NCBI RefSeq assembly: GCF_022374935.2
Contig: NZ_CP092430.2
Span: forward strand, 2,232,001-2,296,000
Length of the DNA stretch: 64,000 bases
Direction of reading: 5' to 3'
Origin: Mycolicibacter virginiensis
GTDB taxonomy: Bacteria > Actinomycetota > Actinomycetes > Mycobacteriales > Mycobacteriaceae
Shown: positions 42,936 to 52,179 of the stretch, piece by piece
Layout: every line of letters starts with the position of its first letter
Position numbering within the stretch: the stretch's first letter is position 1
Position numbers and translations under genes: made by a program
The notes under the pieces: model-generated
What the model was told of the DNA's origin: nothing
Seen by the model: the letters and a program-made list of their open reading frames with translations, nothing else
Database searches by the model: none

Positions 42936-43241
42936 AGCTGTCACAGCCCCGGGACGGGCGGTGAATTAATTGCGGCAAGATTTAAACCACGGCCTCGTTC
43001 CCGCAGGTATCGGAGGGCAGGGCGGCTGCCGACCGCACCGGAAATAGCAGCCCTGTGTTTTTCCTGTATGGAGCCATTTCGGGGGCCGGACGGCCTGGTC
43101 GTTGCTACCGGATTGTTACCCCAGATGAACACTTGTTATCGGCAGGTGAACAGTCGGCGTTATGGCTACTCCCGGGCACTTTGAGCCCTTACGATCGACA
43201 GCGGAGAGATTGCTGACCGCGATCGATGAGGAGGGACTCGA

Positions 43242-43541
43242 ATGTCGTTTGTGAATGCGCAGCCCGAAGCGCTGTCAGCTGCCGCTGCGAACTTGAGCGG
43301 TATCGGTTCGGCGTTGAACGCGCAGAACGCTGCCGCGGCCGCCCCGACCACCGGCGTGGTCCCGGCCGCTGCCGACGAGGTCTCGGCACTGACCGCGGCG
43401 CAGTTCGCTGCGCACGCGACGATGTACCAGCAGGTCAGCGCGCAGGCCGCGGCGATCCACGAGATGTTCGTCGCCACGCTCAACAGCAGTGCGACCTCCT
43501 ATGCCGCCACCGAGGCGGCCAACGCTGCTGCGGCGGGCTGA
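43242..43541 (+). CDS. PE family protein (ESX-5 associated)
   Basis: The protein has 99 residues, a PE domain only. It starts MSFVNAQPEALSAAAANLSG, with the usual PE dipeptide displaced to QPEAL, and continues to a helical hairpin; the YAATEAANA region near the C-terminus contains the YxxxE export motif. The length equals PE19-type proteins of ESX-5 loci. GAGGAGG precedes the ATG. It should pair with a PPE protein, be held by EspG5 and leave through ESX-5. No PPE gene is adjacent here, unlike M. tuberculosis; the nearest intact one is at 54567. About 75% identical to the second PE at 52180. Confidence 0.93.
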   Translation: MSFVNAQPEALSAAAANLSGIGSALNAQNAAAAAPTTGVVPAAADEVSALTAAQFAAHATMYQQVSAQAAAIHEMFVATLNSSATSYAATEAANAAAAG

Positions 43542-43696
43542 TCAGGAGCCAACCGCATACCGGCTACGGGCTGATGGAAGGGGAACCATTCATTCGTTCA
43601 AAGCCGGTCGTCGGTTACCGACGTAACCGGCGGCAATAACCCGTCAACTACGAATATCAATCAGAAACAACGAACTTCAGAGAAGGAGACAGAGCA

Positions 43697-43993
43697 GTGG
43701 CAACACGTTTTATGACTGATCCGGACGCGATGCGTTCGATGGCGGGCCGTTTTGATGTGCACGCGCAGACGGTGGAGGACGAGGCTCGTCGGATGTGGGC
43801 GTCGTCGACCAACATCTCTGGTGCTGGTTGGGGTGGTCTGGCGGAGCGGACTTCGATGGACACCATGGGTCAGATGCAGACGGCGTTTCGCAACATCGTG
43901 AACATGCTGCACGGTGTGCGTGATGGTCTGATTCGCGACGCTAACCACTACGAGCAGCAGGAAGCTGCTTCTCAGCAGATCCTGTCGAGCTAG
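43697..43993 (+). CDS. esxM: ESAT-6-like WXG100 protein EsxM homologue, copy 1
   Basis: The protein has 98 residues from a GTG start with AAGGAGA upstream. It is a CFP-10-type helical hairpin; the WxG position is [13 protein letters not shown], and the tail [16 protein letters not shown] provides the YxxxE export signal. It forms a 1:1 dimer with the EsxN partner encoded 16 bp downstream. By recall it is the EsxM/EsxJ/K/P/W subfamily tied to ESX-5. The encoded protein is identical to that of copy 2 at 52531; the DNA differs by the start codon and one synonymous change. Confidence 0.95.
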   Translation: MATRFMTDPDAMRSMAGRFDVHAQTVEDEARRMWASSTNISGAGWGGLAERTSMDTMGQMQTAFRNIVNMLHGVRDGLIRDANHYEQQEAASQQILSS

Positions 43994-44304
43994 AAGGAGA
44001 ACCACGAACATGTCGATTAACTACCAGTTCGGTGATGTGGATGCGCACGGTGCGTTGATTCGTGCTCAGGCGGCGTCGTTGGAGGCTGAGCACCAGGCGA
44101 TCGTGCACGATGTGCTGGCTGCCGGTGATTTCTGGGGTGGTGCGGGTTCGGTGGCGTGCCAGGAGTTTGTGGCGCAGTTGGGTCGCAACTTCGCGGTGAT
44201 TTACGAGCAGGCCAACAGCCACGGTCAGAAGGTGCAGTCGGCCGGTAACAACATGGCCAACACCGACGCGTCCGTCGGCTCCAGCTGGGCCTGATCGCCC
44301 GCAA
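43698..44304 (+). repeat. Duplicated esxM-esxN segment, copy 1
   Basis: It aligns without gaps to 52532-53138 (offset 8834). I count about nine differences in ~600 nt, all synonymous or between genes. Identity begins at the second base of the esxM start codon and fades about ten bases after the esxN stop. Confidence 0.9.
44010..44294 (+). CDS. esxN: ESAT-6-like WXG100 protein EsxN homologue, copy 1
   Basis: The protein has 94 residues, starting MSINYQFGDVDAHGALIRAQ. The WxG motif is in AAGDFWGGAGSVACQE and the end is NTDASVGSSWA. It is the ESAT-6-like partner of EsxM; the dimer is an ESX-5 substrate with roles in host interaction. AGAAGGAGA at the esxM stop serves as its ribosome site, so the pair is cotranscribed. 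The protein is identical to copy 2 at 52844, with only synonymous differences in DNA. Confidence 0.95.
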   Translation: MSINYQFGDVDAHGALIRAQAASLEAEHQAIVHDVLAAGDFWGGAGSVACQEFVAQLGRNFAVIYEQANSHGQKVQSAGNNMANTDASVGSSWA

Positions 44305-44457
44305 TTTCGCAGCGCGGCAGCACACCCGATCCATGGGTGTGCTGCCGCGTGCTGCAATTGGCGGGTGGTGCCGAGCGGTCACGCCCTCTCGCGTGGTCCA
44401 ATAGCCAGGTACTCCACTAGCCAAATCCAGCGAACAACCCGGTAGAGGAGGGTAGTG

Positions 44458-45357
44458 ATGGACCCGAGCACTCGCACCGACATCACCGTCAACGTCGAGG
44501 GTTTCTGGATGCTGCAGGCACTGCTGGACATCCGCCATGTTGCTCCCGAGTTGCGGTGTCGTCCTTACGTTTCCACCGACTCAAGCGACTGGTTGTCGGA
44601 ACACCCCGGCATGGCGGTGATGCGCGAACAGGGCATCGTCGTCGACGACGAGGTCAACGAGACCGTCGCGGCACGGATGCGGGTGCTTGCCGCGCCCGAC
44701 CTCGAGGTGGTCGCGCTGCTGTCGCTGGGCAAACTGCGCTACGGCGTCATCGACGCCGAGGACCAGGAGCCCGGCACCCGCGACATCCCCGACAACGAGT
44801 TCCGGGTGCTGTTGGCGCGGCGCGGTGAGCACTGGGTTTCGGCGGTACGCGTCGGCACCGACATCACCGTCGACGACGTCTCAGTGACCGACGCCGCCTC
44901 GATCGCCGCGCTGGTGATCGACGGAATGGAATCCATCCACCACGCCGACCCGGCCCAGATCACTGCGGTCAACGTGCCGATGGAGGAGATGCTGGAGGCC
45001 ACCCAGAGCTGGCAGGACTCGGGTTTCAATATTTTCACCGGGGGAGACCTGCGCCGGATGGGCATCAGTGCCGCCACCGTCGCGGCGCTGGGGCAGGCGC
45101 TTTCAGAGCCGGCAGCCGAAGCCGCGGTCTATGCGCGGCAATACCGCGACGACGCGAAGGGGCCCAGCGCCTCGGTGCTGTCGCTCAAAGACGGGTCAGG
45201 CGGCCGGATCGCGCTGTACCAGCAGGCGCGCACCGCAGGCTCGGGCGAAGCATGGCTGGCGATCTGCCCGGCCACTCCGCAGCTGGTTCAGGTGGGCGTC
45301 AAGACCGTCTTGGACACCCTGCCCTACGGCGCTTGGAAAACACATCGGAGGGTGTAG
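44458..45357 (+). CDS. espG5: ESX-5 substrate chaperone EspG5
   Basis: The protein has 299 residues. ATG 44458 (MDPSTRTDITVNVEGFWMLQ) is preferred over GTG 44455 because of its spacing from GGAGGG and the match to the M. tuberculosis start. EspG5 binds the tip of PE-PPE dimers in the cytosol and keeps them soluble before ESX-5 export. Recognised blocks are LDIRHVAPELRCRPYVSTDS, DNEFRVLLARRGEHWVSAVR and DAKGPSASVLSLKDGSGGRI. It is nearly identical to M. tuberculosis EspG5 in the C-terminal half by recall. Confidence 0.97.
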   Translation: MDPSTRTDITVNVEGFWMLQALLDIRHVAPELRCRPYVSTDSSDWLSEHPGMAVMREQGIVVDDEVNETVAARMRVLAAPDLEVVALLSLGKLRYGVIDAEDQEPGTRDIPDNEFRVLLARRGEHWVSAVRVGTDITVDDVSVTDAASIAALVIDGMESIHHADPAQITAVNVPMEEMLEATQSWQDSGFNIFTGGDLRRMGISAATVAALGQALSEPAAEAAVYARQYRDDAKGPSASVLSLKDGSGGRIALYQQARTAGSGEAWLAICPATPQLVQVGVKTVLDTLPYGAWKTHRRV

Positions 45358-45539
45358 CGGTCTGCTCGGTAGATTTGGGCGCCGAATGCCAAGTGTCGCA
45401 ACGGAAAACTGCGGGTAAACGCAATCGTGCGAATTGCATGAAGTGCCTTTAGAATTGGACTGACTTTAAAAATGACAAATTGCGAGGCGGCACCTATGGG
45501 TTCTATGCGGTCAGTATTCGTCGGTCGGGTGATGCAATC

Positions 45540-47054
45540 ATGACCGCGGCGATCGAGTCGGGCCAGGCGGGCGGCGAACTCGCGCCGTCTGCCCCGCGGG
45601 CCGTGGTGGTCGGGGTCATGGCGGGCGACGGCGTCCAGATCGGCACGCTGCTCGACGCCGACGCGCCGGTGTCGGTGATGCTGGACCCGCTGCTGAAGGT
45701 GATCAACGGCCGGCTCGCCGAACTCGAAGAACCCACTCTGCAAGCCGAGGGCCGCGGTCGCTGGGTGCTGTGCCTGGTCGACGGCACGGCGCTGCGGCCG
45801 AACCAGTCGCTGACCGAGCAGGACGTCTACGACGGCGACCGGCTGTGGCTGCGCTTCATCGAAGACCGGGAGCGGCGTTCGCCGGTCATTGAGCACATCT
45901 CCACCGCGGTCTCGGTCAACCTGGCGAAGCGATTCGCTCCGGTCGACGCGGCGACGGCGGTGCGGGTCGGGGTGTCGACCCTGTCGCTGGGTGTGCTGCT
46001 GGCCACCGGATTGCTCGCGGCCTGGCGGGTCCAGCACGACAGCTGGCTGACGGCCGGCTTCGGCGCGGGGCTGGCCTTCTTGGTGTTGATCGCCGCCGCC
46101 CTGATCCTGATGCAGGCCCGCAACGCGTCCGACCGGCAGGTCGGTGACATTCTGCTGGCCACCGGCCTGGTTCCGCTGGTGGTGGCGGCCGCAGCGGCGG
46201 TGCCCGGTGAGGTGGGCGCCGCGCATGCCGCGCTGGGCTTCGGCGTCGCCGGCATCGCTGCACTGGCCGTCATCCGGCTCACCGGACGGCAGTTGGCCGC
46301 CTACTCGGCCGTCGCCGCGATCAGCGTGGCGGTGATGTTCGCCGGGGTGCTGCGGATGCTGTTCCTGACCGGCGCGGTGACCCTCATGACGTGCGTGTAC
46401 CTGGTCTGTGTGCTGGCCTACCAATGGACACCGTCGCTGTCGCGCTGGCTGGCCGGCCTGCGGCTGCCGGTGTTCCCGTCGGCCACCAGCCGCTGGGTCT
46501 TCGAGGCCCGCCCCGACCTGCCCACCACGGTGGTGAGCACGCCCGGCGCCCCGCCGTCGTTGGAGGGGCCGGAGTCGGTCCGCGAAGTGGTGCTGCGCGC
46601 CGAGCGGGCGCGGTCGTTCATGACCGGGCTGCTGTCCGGGTTGGGCGTGCTGATCGCGGTGTGCATGACCGGGCTGTGCGACCCCCACTCGGACCGACCG
46701 TGGCTGCCGGTGCTGCTGGCCGCCCTGACCGCCGGGTTCCTGGTGCTGCGGGGCCGTTCCTTCCGCGACCGCTTGCAGGCGGTCACGGTGACGCTGACCG
46801 GACTGGTGATCATCGCCGCTGTGGTGGTGCGCTTCGCGGTGGTGCTGTGGACGCCGACCACCCTGGTGGTCGGCGTAGCGGTGCTGGTGCTGGTGCCGAT
46901 GTTCGGGCTGCTGTCGGCGGTGATCGTGCCCAACACCATCTACAGCCCGTTGTTCCGCAAGTTCGTCGAGTGGATCGAATACCTCTGCCTGATGCCGTTG
47001 TTCCCGCTGGCACTGTGGTTGATGAATACCTATGAAGCGATCCGGTACCGGTAG
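45540..47054 (+). CDS. eccD5: ESX-5 membrane channel subunit EccD5
   Basis: The protein has 504 residues from ATG 45540; an in-frame start at 45480 is rejected. An N-terminal ubiquitin-like domain (~1-115: AVVVGVMAGDGVQIGTLLDA ... LTEQDVYDGDRLWLRFI) is followed by eleven membrane helices. The C-terminus FRKFVEWIEYLCLMPLFPLA and the tail MNTYEAIRYR match M. tuberculosis EccD5. EccD dimers line the transmembrane part of the complex. The gene overlaps mycP5 by 23 bp. The 182-bp gap before it is AT-rich and probably carries only leader sequence. Confidence 0.96.
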   Translation: MTAAIESGQAGGELAPSAPRAVVVGVMAGDGVQIGTLLDADAPVSVMLDPLLKVINGRLAELEEPTLQAEGRGRWVLCLVDGTALRPNQSLTEQDVYDGDRLWLRFIEDRERRSPVIEHISTAVSVNLAKRFAPVDAATAVRVGVSTLSLGVLLATGLLAAWRVQHDSWLTAGFGAGLAFLVLIAAALILMQARNASDRQVGDILLATGLVPLVVAAAAAVPGEVGAAHAALGFGVAGIAALAVIRLTGRQLAAYSAVAAISVAVMFAGVLRMLFLTGAVTLMTCVYLVCVLAYQWTPSLSRWLAGLRLPVFPSATSRWVFEARPDLPTTVVSTPGAPPSLEGPESVREVVLRAERARSFMTGLLSGLGVLIAVCMTGLCDPHSDRPWLPVLLAALTAGFLVLRGRSFRDRLQAVTVTLTGLVIIAAVVVRFAVVLWTPTTLVVGVAVLVLVPMFGLLSAVIVPNTIYSPLFRKFVEWIEYLCLMPLFPLALWLMNTYEAIRYR

Positions 47055-48849
47055 GGGCGTGCGTCGGCTGCAGCGCACCGCGGCCGCCGGCGCCGCGATG
47101 ATCATGATCGCCAGCGGCTCGCTGGCCGGAATGCCGGCCGTCGGCGCCATCGAGCCGCCCGGGATCGACCCGGCGGCGCTGCCGCCGGACGGCACGCCCG
47201 GACCACCGCAGACCATGCGGCAGACCGCGTACTGCACTGAGGTAGGTGTGCTGCCGAACTCCGATTTCCGCGTGCAGCCCGCCTACATGGACATGCTCAA
47301 CCTGCAGGAGGCCTGGAAGTTCGGTCGCGGGGGAGGCGTCACCGTCGCCGTCATCGACACCGGCGTGACCCCGCACCCGCGGCTGCCGAACCTGATCCCC
47401 GGCGGTGACTACGTGATGGCCGGCGGCGACGGCCTGTCGGACTGTGACGCGCACGGGACCTTGGTGGCCTCGCTGATCGCCGCGATGCCGGACAACGGGG
47501 TGGCCCCGTTGCCACCGCCCCGTCAGACGCGTAGGCCGCCGTCGGTTCCCACCAACGAGCCGCCGCCACCGACCCCGTCGCCGGCGACGACGATCCTGGT
47601 GATGCCGCCGCCACCAGCGCCGCCGCCACCGCCCGTCGAGGGGGAGGAACCGGCTCCGGGTCTGGGCCCAGCACCCGCCCCCGCGCCGGCACCTGCTCCT
47701 GCTCCGGCACCCGCTCCTGCTCCGGGACCCGCGCCCGGGCCGGCCCCGGGACCCGGCGCGGCAGCGTCGTCGGCGCACACTCCCGGTGGCGCCAGCGCAG
47801 GAACGGTGCGATCGGCCAGCTTCTCTGGACAGGCCAAGACCGCGCCGGTCGACTTCCGCGCCCCGAGCTCACCGCCGCCGGGTGGAGCGCCCGACGCATT
47901 CAGTGGCGTCGCGCCCGACGTGCAGCTGATCGCAATCCGGCAGTACAGCGCGGCCTTCGGGCCCAAGGAGCCGTTCGCGGACGGACGCGACCCGCAGCTG
48001 CGGGAGAAGACCGACGGCATCCGCACCATGGCACGCGCGATCGTGCACGCTGCCAACATGGGTGCGCAGGTCATCAACATCTCCTCCGCCATCTGCATGA
48101 ACGTGCGCACGCTCATCGACCAGGCCGATCTGGGTGCGGCGGTGCGCTACGCCGCGGTGGAGAAGAACGCGGTGATCGTGGCCGCTGCCGGTGACGCCAG
48201 TTGGCGGGACTGCAAGCAGAACCCCGTCTACAACGCGATGCGCCCCGATGACCCGCGCGACTGGAACGGCGTCAACACCGTGGTGACCCCGGCCTGGTAC
48301 GACGAGTATGTGCTGACCGTCGGCGCGGTCGACTCGGCGGGCGCGCCGATGGCCAAGTCGAGTGTGGCCGGCCCGTGGGTGTCGATCGCCGCGCCCGGTA
48401 CCGACATTGAGGGGCTCTCGCCGCGCGATGACGGGTTGATGAACGCCGTCGACGGCCCGGAGAACTCGCTGCTGGTCCCGTCCGGCACCAGCTTCTCCAC
48501 GGCGATCGTCTCCGGCGTGGTGGCACTGGTGCGGGCCAAATACCCGGAACTGTCGGCGCATCAGGTGATCAACCGGCTGATCCGCACCGCTCGGCCACCG
48601 GCGCGTGGGGTCGACAATGTGGTCGGTTACGGGATAGTCGACCCGGTCGCGGCACTGACCTGGGATGTTCCCGACGCTCCGGCCCAGCCGCCGGAGCGGC
48701 TCTCGGCACCGCTGCAGGTGCCGCCGATGCCGCCCGAACGAGACATGACGCCGGCCTGGGTCGCCGGAGCCGGGTTGTTGGCGGCCCTCGCGGCGGCCGG
48801 TGTGGCACTGGGAGTGGCAGCACTGCGACGATCGTCAAGGAACCGATGA
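47032..48849 (+). CDS. mycP5: ESX-5 mycosin (subtilisin-like serine protease) MycP5
   Basis: The protein has 605 residues. It has a signal peptide (AAAGAAMIMIASGSLAGM), a subtilisin fold and a C-terminal membrane anchor (AGAGLLAALAAAGVALGVAAL) with basic tail. The catalytic triad is Asp109 (AVIDTGV), His141 (CDAHGT) and Ser487 (SGTSFS). Mycosins sit on the periplasmic face and stabilise the ESX complex. Between residues ~163 and ~290 there is a long Pro/Ala-rich loop (PAPAPAPAPAPAP type), which in the family is cleaved in self-processing; it is large here. It overlaps eccE5 by 4 bp (ATGA). Confidence 0.96.
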   Translation: MKRSGTGRGVRRLQRTAAAGAAMIMIASGSLAGMPAVGAIEPPGIDPAALPPDGTPGPPQTMRQTAYCTEVGVLPNSDFRVQPAYMDMLNLQEAWKFGRGGGVTVAVIDTGVTPHPRLPNLIPGGDYVMAGGDGLSDCDAHGTLVASLIAAMPDNGVAPLPPPRQTRRPPSVPTNEPPPPTPSPATTILVMPPPPAPPPPPVEGEEPAPGLGPAPAPAPAPAPAPAPAPAPGPAPGPAPGPGAAASSAHTPGGASAGTVRSASFSGQAKTAPVDFRAPSSPPPGGAPDAFSGVAPDVQLIAIRQYSAAFGPKEPFADGRDPQLREKTDGIRTMARAIVHAANMGAQVINISSAICMNVRTLIDQADLGAAVRYAAVEKNAVIVAAAGDASWRDCKQNPVYNAMRPDDPRDWNGVNTVVTPAWYDEYVLTVGAVDSAGAPMAKSSVAGPWVSIAAPGTDIEGLSPRDDGLMNAVDGPENSLLVPSGTSFSTAIVSGVVALVRAKYPELSAHQVINRLIRTARPPARGVDNVVGYGIVDPVAALTWDVPDAPAQPPERLSAPLQVPPMPPERDMTPAWVAGAGLLAALAAAGVALGVAALRRSSRNR

Positions 48850-50012
48850 AGGCACAGCACGCACTAGGTCTGAACCTGTCTTGGATGCGGGTCACCGTCG
48901 TCTTTCTGATCGATGTGGGGATCCTGGTCCTCGCCGGTCGCTGGCCCGGTGACCCGAAGGCCGCGGACTACGCGTGGTGGTCGGGTGTCGCCGTCGCCGT
49001 GTTGGTCGCGCTCCTCGCGCTGCTCACTTACCGTCGGGTGCCGATCAGCACGATGTGGGCGGCCTGGGTGGCCGATCAGTTCACCGACCCCGAAGCGGCA
49101 CTACACCGCGGCCGTGGCACCACAATCGATCACCACCGGCGCTTTGGGCGGGAGTCAATCGGGGTCCGCGAACACGAAGGCCGGCTGGTGACGGTCATCG
49201 CTGTGGGCGGGCGGGCCACGTCGGCGACCGGCCGGCACGGCCGCGCCGCGGAGGCGACGCTGCCGGTGGAGCGCCTGGCCGCCGGGCTGCGCCAGTTCGA
49301 CGTACGGCTGGACAGCATCGATGTCGTCTCGGTAGGAACCCGCAAGGATCCCCGCCCCGCCGACGACCCCGACGTCGAAGAGAACCCGTCGATGCCCGAC
49401 CGCCGCCACACCTGGGTGGTGCTGCGGATGGACCCGCAACGCAACGTCAACGCGGTCGCCACCCGCGACTCGCTAGCCGCTACCTTGGCCGCTGCCACCG
49501 AGCGGCTGGCCGAGGAGATCGACGGGCGCCAGCTCAGCGCCCAGGTGCTGCACGCCGACGAGTTCGACGCCGTCGACGAGGCGGTACTCGCGGGCCTGGA
49601 GGCCACCCAGCTGCGGCACCGGCTGTTCCGTGAACGACCAGCCGGCCAGATCACCAGCTACTGGGTGTCGCCGAACGACATCAACCCGGAGAACCTCGAA
49701 CACCTTTGGTACCCGGAGAGCGAAGCAACGGTGGTGACGGTGCGGCTGACCCGCGGTGGCGGCCGAACCACCGAGGTGTCGGTGCTGGCGAGGTACCACA
49801 CTGCCGACAAACCCAGCCGAAACGTCCGGTCCGCGCTGAACCGGTTCGTGGGCCGACGCCAGCTGGAAGCGGTCTGCGCCAGCCTGCCGGCGCCGACCGC
49901 CCACCGGCGGATGTCGGTGCCGGGGCGCGACCTGCACGACGGCGAGCAGCTGCCGGTGTCGGTCGACGTGATCGAGGAGTACACACCTGCGGCGGCTGGG
50001 GCGCGCGGGTGA
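48846..50012 (+). CDS. eccE5: ESX-5 membrane complex subunit EccE5
   Basis: The protein has 388 residues. Two N-terminal helices (VTVVFLIDVGILVLAG; AWWSGVAVAVLVALLALLTY) are followed by a cytosolic domain with RRHTWVVLRMDPQRNVNAVA and SYWVSPNDINPENLEHLWYP. EccE lies at the rim of the type VII complex. The position between mycP5 and eccA5, with 4-bp overlaps on both sides (ATGA and GTGA), gives strict translational coupling. Slightly shorter than the M. tuberculosis protein. Confidence 0.95.
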   Translation: MKAQHALGLNLSWMRVTVVFLIDVGILVLAGRWPGDPKAADYAWWSGVAVAVLVALLALLTYRRVPISTMWAAWVADQFTDPEAALHRGRGTTIDHHRRFGRESIGVREHEGRLVTVIAVGGRATSATGRHGRAAEATLPVERLAAGLRQFDVRLDSIDVVSVGTRKDPRPADDPDVEENPSMPDRRHTWVVLRMDPQRNVNAVATRDSLAATLAAATERLAEEIDGRQLSAQVLHADEFDAVDEAVLAGLEATQLRHRLFRERPAGQITSYWVSPNDINPENLEHLWYPESEATVVTVRLTRGGGRTTEVSVLARYHTADKPSRNVRSALNRFVGRRQLEAVCASLPAPTAHRRMSVPGRDLHDGEQLPVSVDVIEEYTPAAAGARG

Positions 50013-51835
50013 CCGGTCCGTCGACAACCGACGCCCGCAACGCCATGGTTGCGGGAATGCTGGCCTCCGGGATCTCGGTCAACGGGCTGCAGCCCAGCCA
50101 TAATCCGCAGGTCGCGCTGCAGATGTTCACCACCGCCAGCTCGATCGACCCGAGCATGTGCGATGCCTGGCTGGCCCGGGTGCTGGCCGGAGACTCCGAC
50201 ATCGAGGTGCTGGCGAACGCCTGGTCGACGGTGCGCACGTTCGGCTGGGAGACCCGCCGGCTCGGCCTGTCCGACCTGGAATTCCGTCCCGAGGTCTCCG
50301 ACGGGATGTTCCTGCGGCTGCTGATCACCAGTGTGGAATCGCTGGCCGCCGCCTACGCCGCTGCGCTGGCCGAAGCCAAACGCTACGAAGAGGCGGCGAA
50401 GCTGCTCGACGGCATCGAGCCGCGGAACCCCTTCGAGACCGAGTTGGTCAGCTACGTCCGCGGTCTGTTGTATTTCCGGACCGGCCGCTGGCCGGACGTG
50501 CTCAAGCAGTTCCCGGCGTCGGCTCCCTGGCGTCAACCCGAACTCAAGGCGGCGGCCGCGGCGATGGCCACCACCGCGCTGGCTTCGCTGGGGGTCTTCG
50601 AAGAAGCGACGCGGCGCGCGCAGGAGGCCATCGAGGGCGACCGGGTGCCCGGCGCCGCCAACGTCGCGCTCTACACCCAAGGCATGTGTCTGCGGCATCT
50701 CGGCCGCGAGGACGAGGCCGCCGAGCTGCTGCGCCGGGTCTATTCGCGGGACTCGAAATTCACACCCGCCCGCGAGGCCCTGGACAATCCCGACTATCGG
50801 CTGGTGCTGACCGACCCCGAGACCATCGAGGCCCGCACCGATCCATGGGACCCGGACAGCGCACCCACGCGGGAGCAGGCCGAAGCCCATCGGCACGCCG
50901 AGGAAGCCGCGCGCTACCTGGCCGAGGGCGACGCGGAGCTGGCCGCCATGCTCGGCATGGAGCAGGCCAAGCGCGAGATCAAGCTGATCAAGGCGACCAC
51001 CAAGGTGAACCTTGCGCGCGCCAAGATGGGCCTGCCGGTTCCGGTGACGTCGCGGCACACCCTGTTGCTCGGTCCGCCCGGCACCGGCAAGACGTCGGTG
51101 GCGCGGGCATTCACCAAGCAGCTGTGTGGCTTGACCGTGCTGCGCAAACCGCTGGTGGTGGAGACCAACCGCTCCAAGCTGCTGGGCCGCTACATGGCCG
51201 ATGCCGAGAAGAACACCGAAGAGTTGCTCGAAGGCGCACTCGGTGGTGCGGTGTTCTTCGACGAGATGCACACCCTGCATGAACGCGGCTACAGCCAGGG
51301 CGACGCGTACGGCAACGCGATCATCAACACGCTGCTGCTCTACATGGAGAACCACCGTGACGAGCTGGTGGTGTTCGGCGCCGGCTATGCCAACGCCATG
51401 GAGAAGATGCTCGAGGTGAACCAGGGCCTGCGGCGCCGGTTCTCGACGGTGATCGAGTTCTACAGCTACACCCCGCCGGAATTGCTGGAACTGACCAAGA
51501 TGATGGGGGCGGAGAACGAGGACGTGGTCAGCGACGAGGCGGTCGAGGGGCTGCTGCCGTCGTATGAGAAGTTCTACGCCGACGAGAACTACTCCGAAGA
51601 CGGTGACCTGATCCGCGGTATCGATGTGCTGGGTAACGCCGGATTCGTCCGCAACGTCGTGGAGAAGGCGCGCGACCACCGCAGTTTCCGTCTCGATGAT
51701 TCTGAATTGGACGCGGTGCTCTCCGGCGATGTCACCGATTTCAGCGAGGAATGGCTGCACAAGTTCAAAGAACTGACCCGCGAGGACCTCGCCGAAGGGC
51801 TCAGCGCGGCGGTTGCCGAGAAGAAAACATCCTGA
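50009..51835 (+). CDS. eccA5: ESX-5 cytosolic AAA+ ATPase EccA5
   Basis: The protein has 608 residues from GTG 50009, which overlaps the eccE5 stop; the longer upstream frame is antisense noise. The N-terminal ~300 residues form TPR-like helices (RNAMVAGMLASGISVNGLQP, LDGIEPRNPFETELVSYVRG). The C-terminal CbxX/CfqX AAA+ domain has Walker A LLGPPGTGKTSVARAF near residue 355, Walker B GAVFFDEMHTLHERG near 412, and an arginine-finger region NQGLRRRFSTVIEFYSYTPP. It is thought to act on EspG-PE-PPE complexes in the cytosol. It closes the core ESX-5 operon. Confidence 0.96.
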   Translation: MTGPSTTDARNAMVAGMLASGISVNGLQPSHNPQVALQMFTTASSIDPSMCDAWLARVLAGDSDIEVLANAWSTVRTFGWETRRLGLSDLEFRPEVSDGMFLRLLITSVESLAAAYAAALAEAKRYEEAAKLLDGIEPRNPFETELVSYVRGLLYFRTGRWPDVLKQFPASAPWRQPELKAAAAAMATTALASLGVFEEATRRAQEAIEGDRVPGAANVALYTQGMCLRHLGREDEAAELLRRVYSRDSKFTPAREALDNPDYRLVLTDPETIEARTDPWDPDSAPTREQAEAHRHAEEAARYLAEGDAELAAMLGMEQAKREIKLIKATTKVNLARAKMGLPVPVTSRHTLLLGPPGTGKTSVARAFTKQLCGLTVLRKPLVVETNRSKLLGRYMADAEKNTEELLEGALGGAVFFDEMHTLHERGYSQGDAYGNAIINTLLLYMENHRDELVVFGAGYANAMEKMLEVNQGLRRRFSTVIEFYSYTPPELLELTKMMGAENEDVVSDEAVEGLLPSYEKFYADENYSEDGDLIRGIDVLGNAGFVRNVVEKARDHRSFRLDDSELDAVLSGDVTDFSEEWLHKFKELTREDLAEGLSAAVAEKKTS

Positions 51836-52179
51836 CTTTACAGCCGCCCGACAGTCGATTCACAGCGTAAGGACCGCCTGTCTGGGTTGACGCTCACTGG
51901 TACCGATGCCACCATTGCGCAGGTAAGGGGGCCGGTGCTTTTGCCCGGTCCTGTTGGTCTCTGTCGGTGTCAGGAGGTGAGGACGAGAGTTGTGTCCCGG
52001 CGATAATGCCCGCCCGGAATCGGCGACTGTTTGGTCCCGATCCGGCTCCGGCACCGTTTCTGTTATTTGAACCGCGTTGCGTTGAACACGCTCCGATACG
52101 ACGTCGTCCCGGGGCCACTGTTCGGCGTAGCGTCGTGAAAGTCGGTCTTTAGCGGCCGGCAATCTTGGAGGAGAGCCCC
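51836..52179. other. Leader region of the second PE-esx module
   Basis: These 344 nt after eccA5 hold no gene I can support; the lppT gene found here in M. tuberculosis is absent. TTGACG at 51889-51894 is a possible -35 element without a good -10. An AT-richer patch at ~52050-52085 may be the promoter. CAGGAGGTGAGGAC (51970-51983) is a strong ribosome-like site without a clear frame. Confidence 0.35.

Noticed and set aside
41302..42978. 558-residue minus-strand frame
   Set aside because: Antisense to eccC5; composition is His/Arg/Gln-rich as expected of reversed GC-rich codons.
49658..51760. 700-residue minus-strand frame
   Set aside because: Antisense to eccE5 and eccA5, whose domain motifs are unambiguous on the plus strand.
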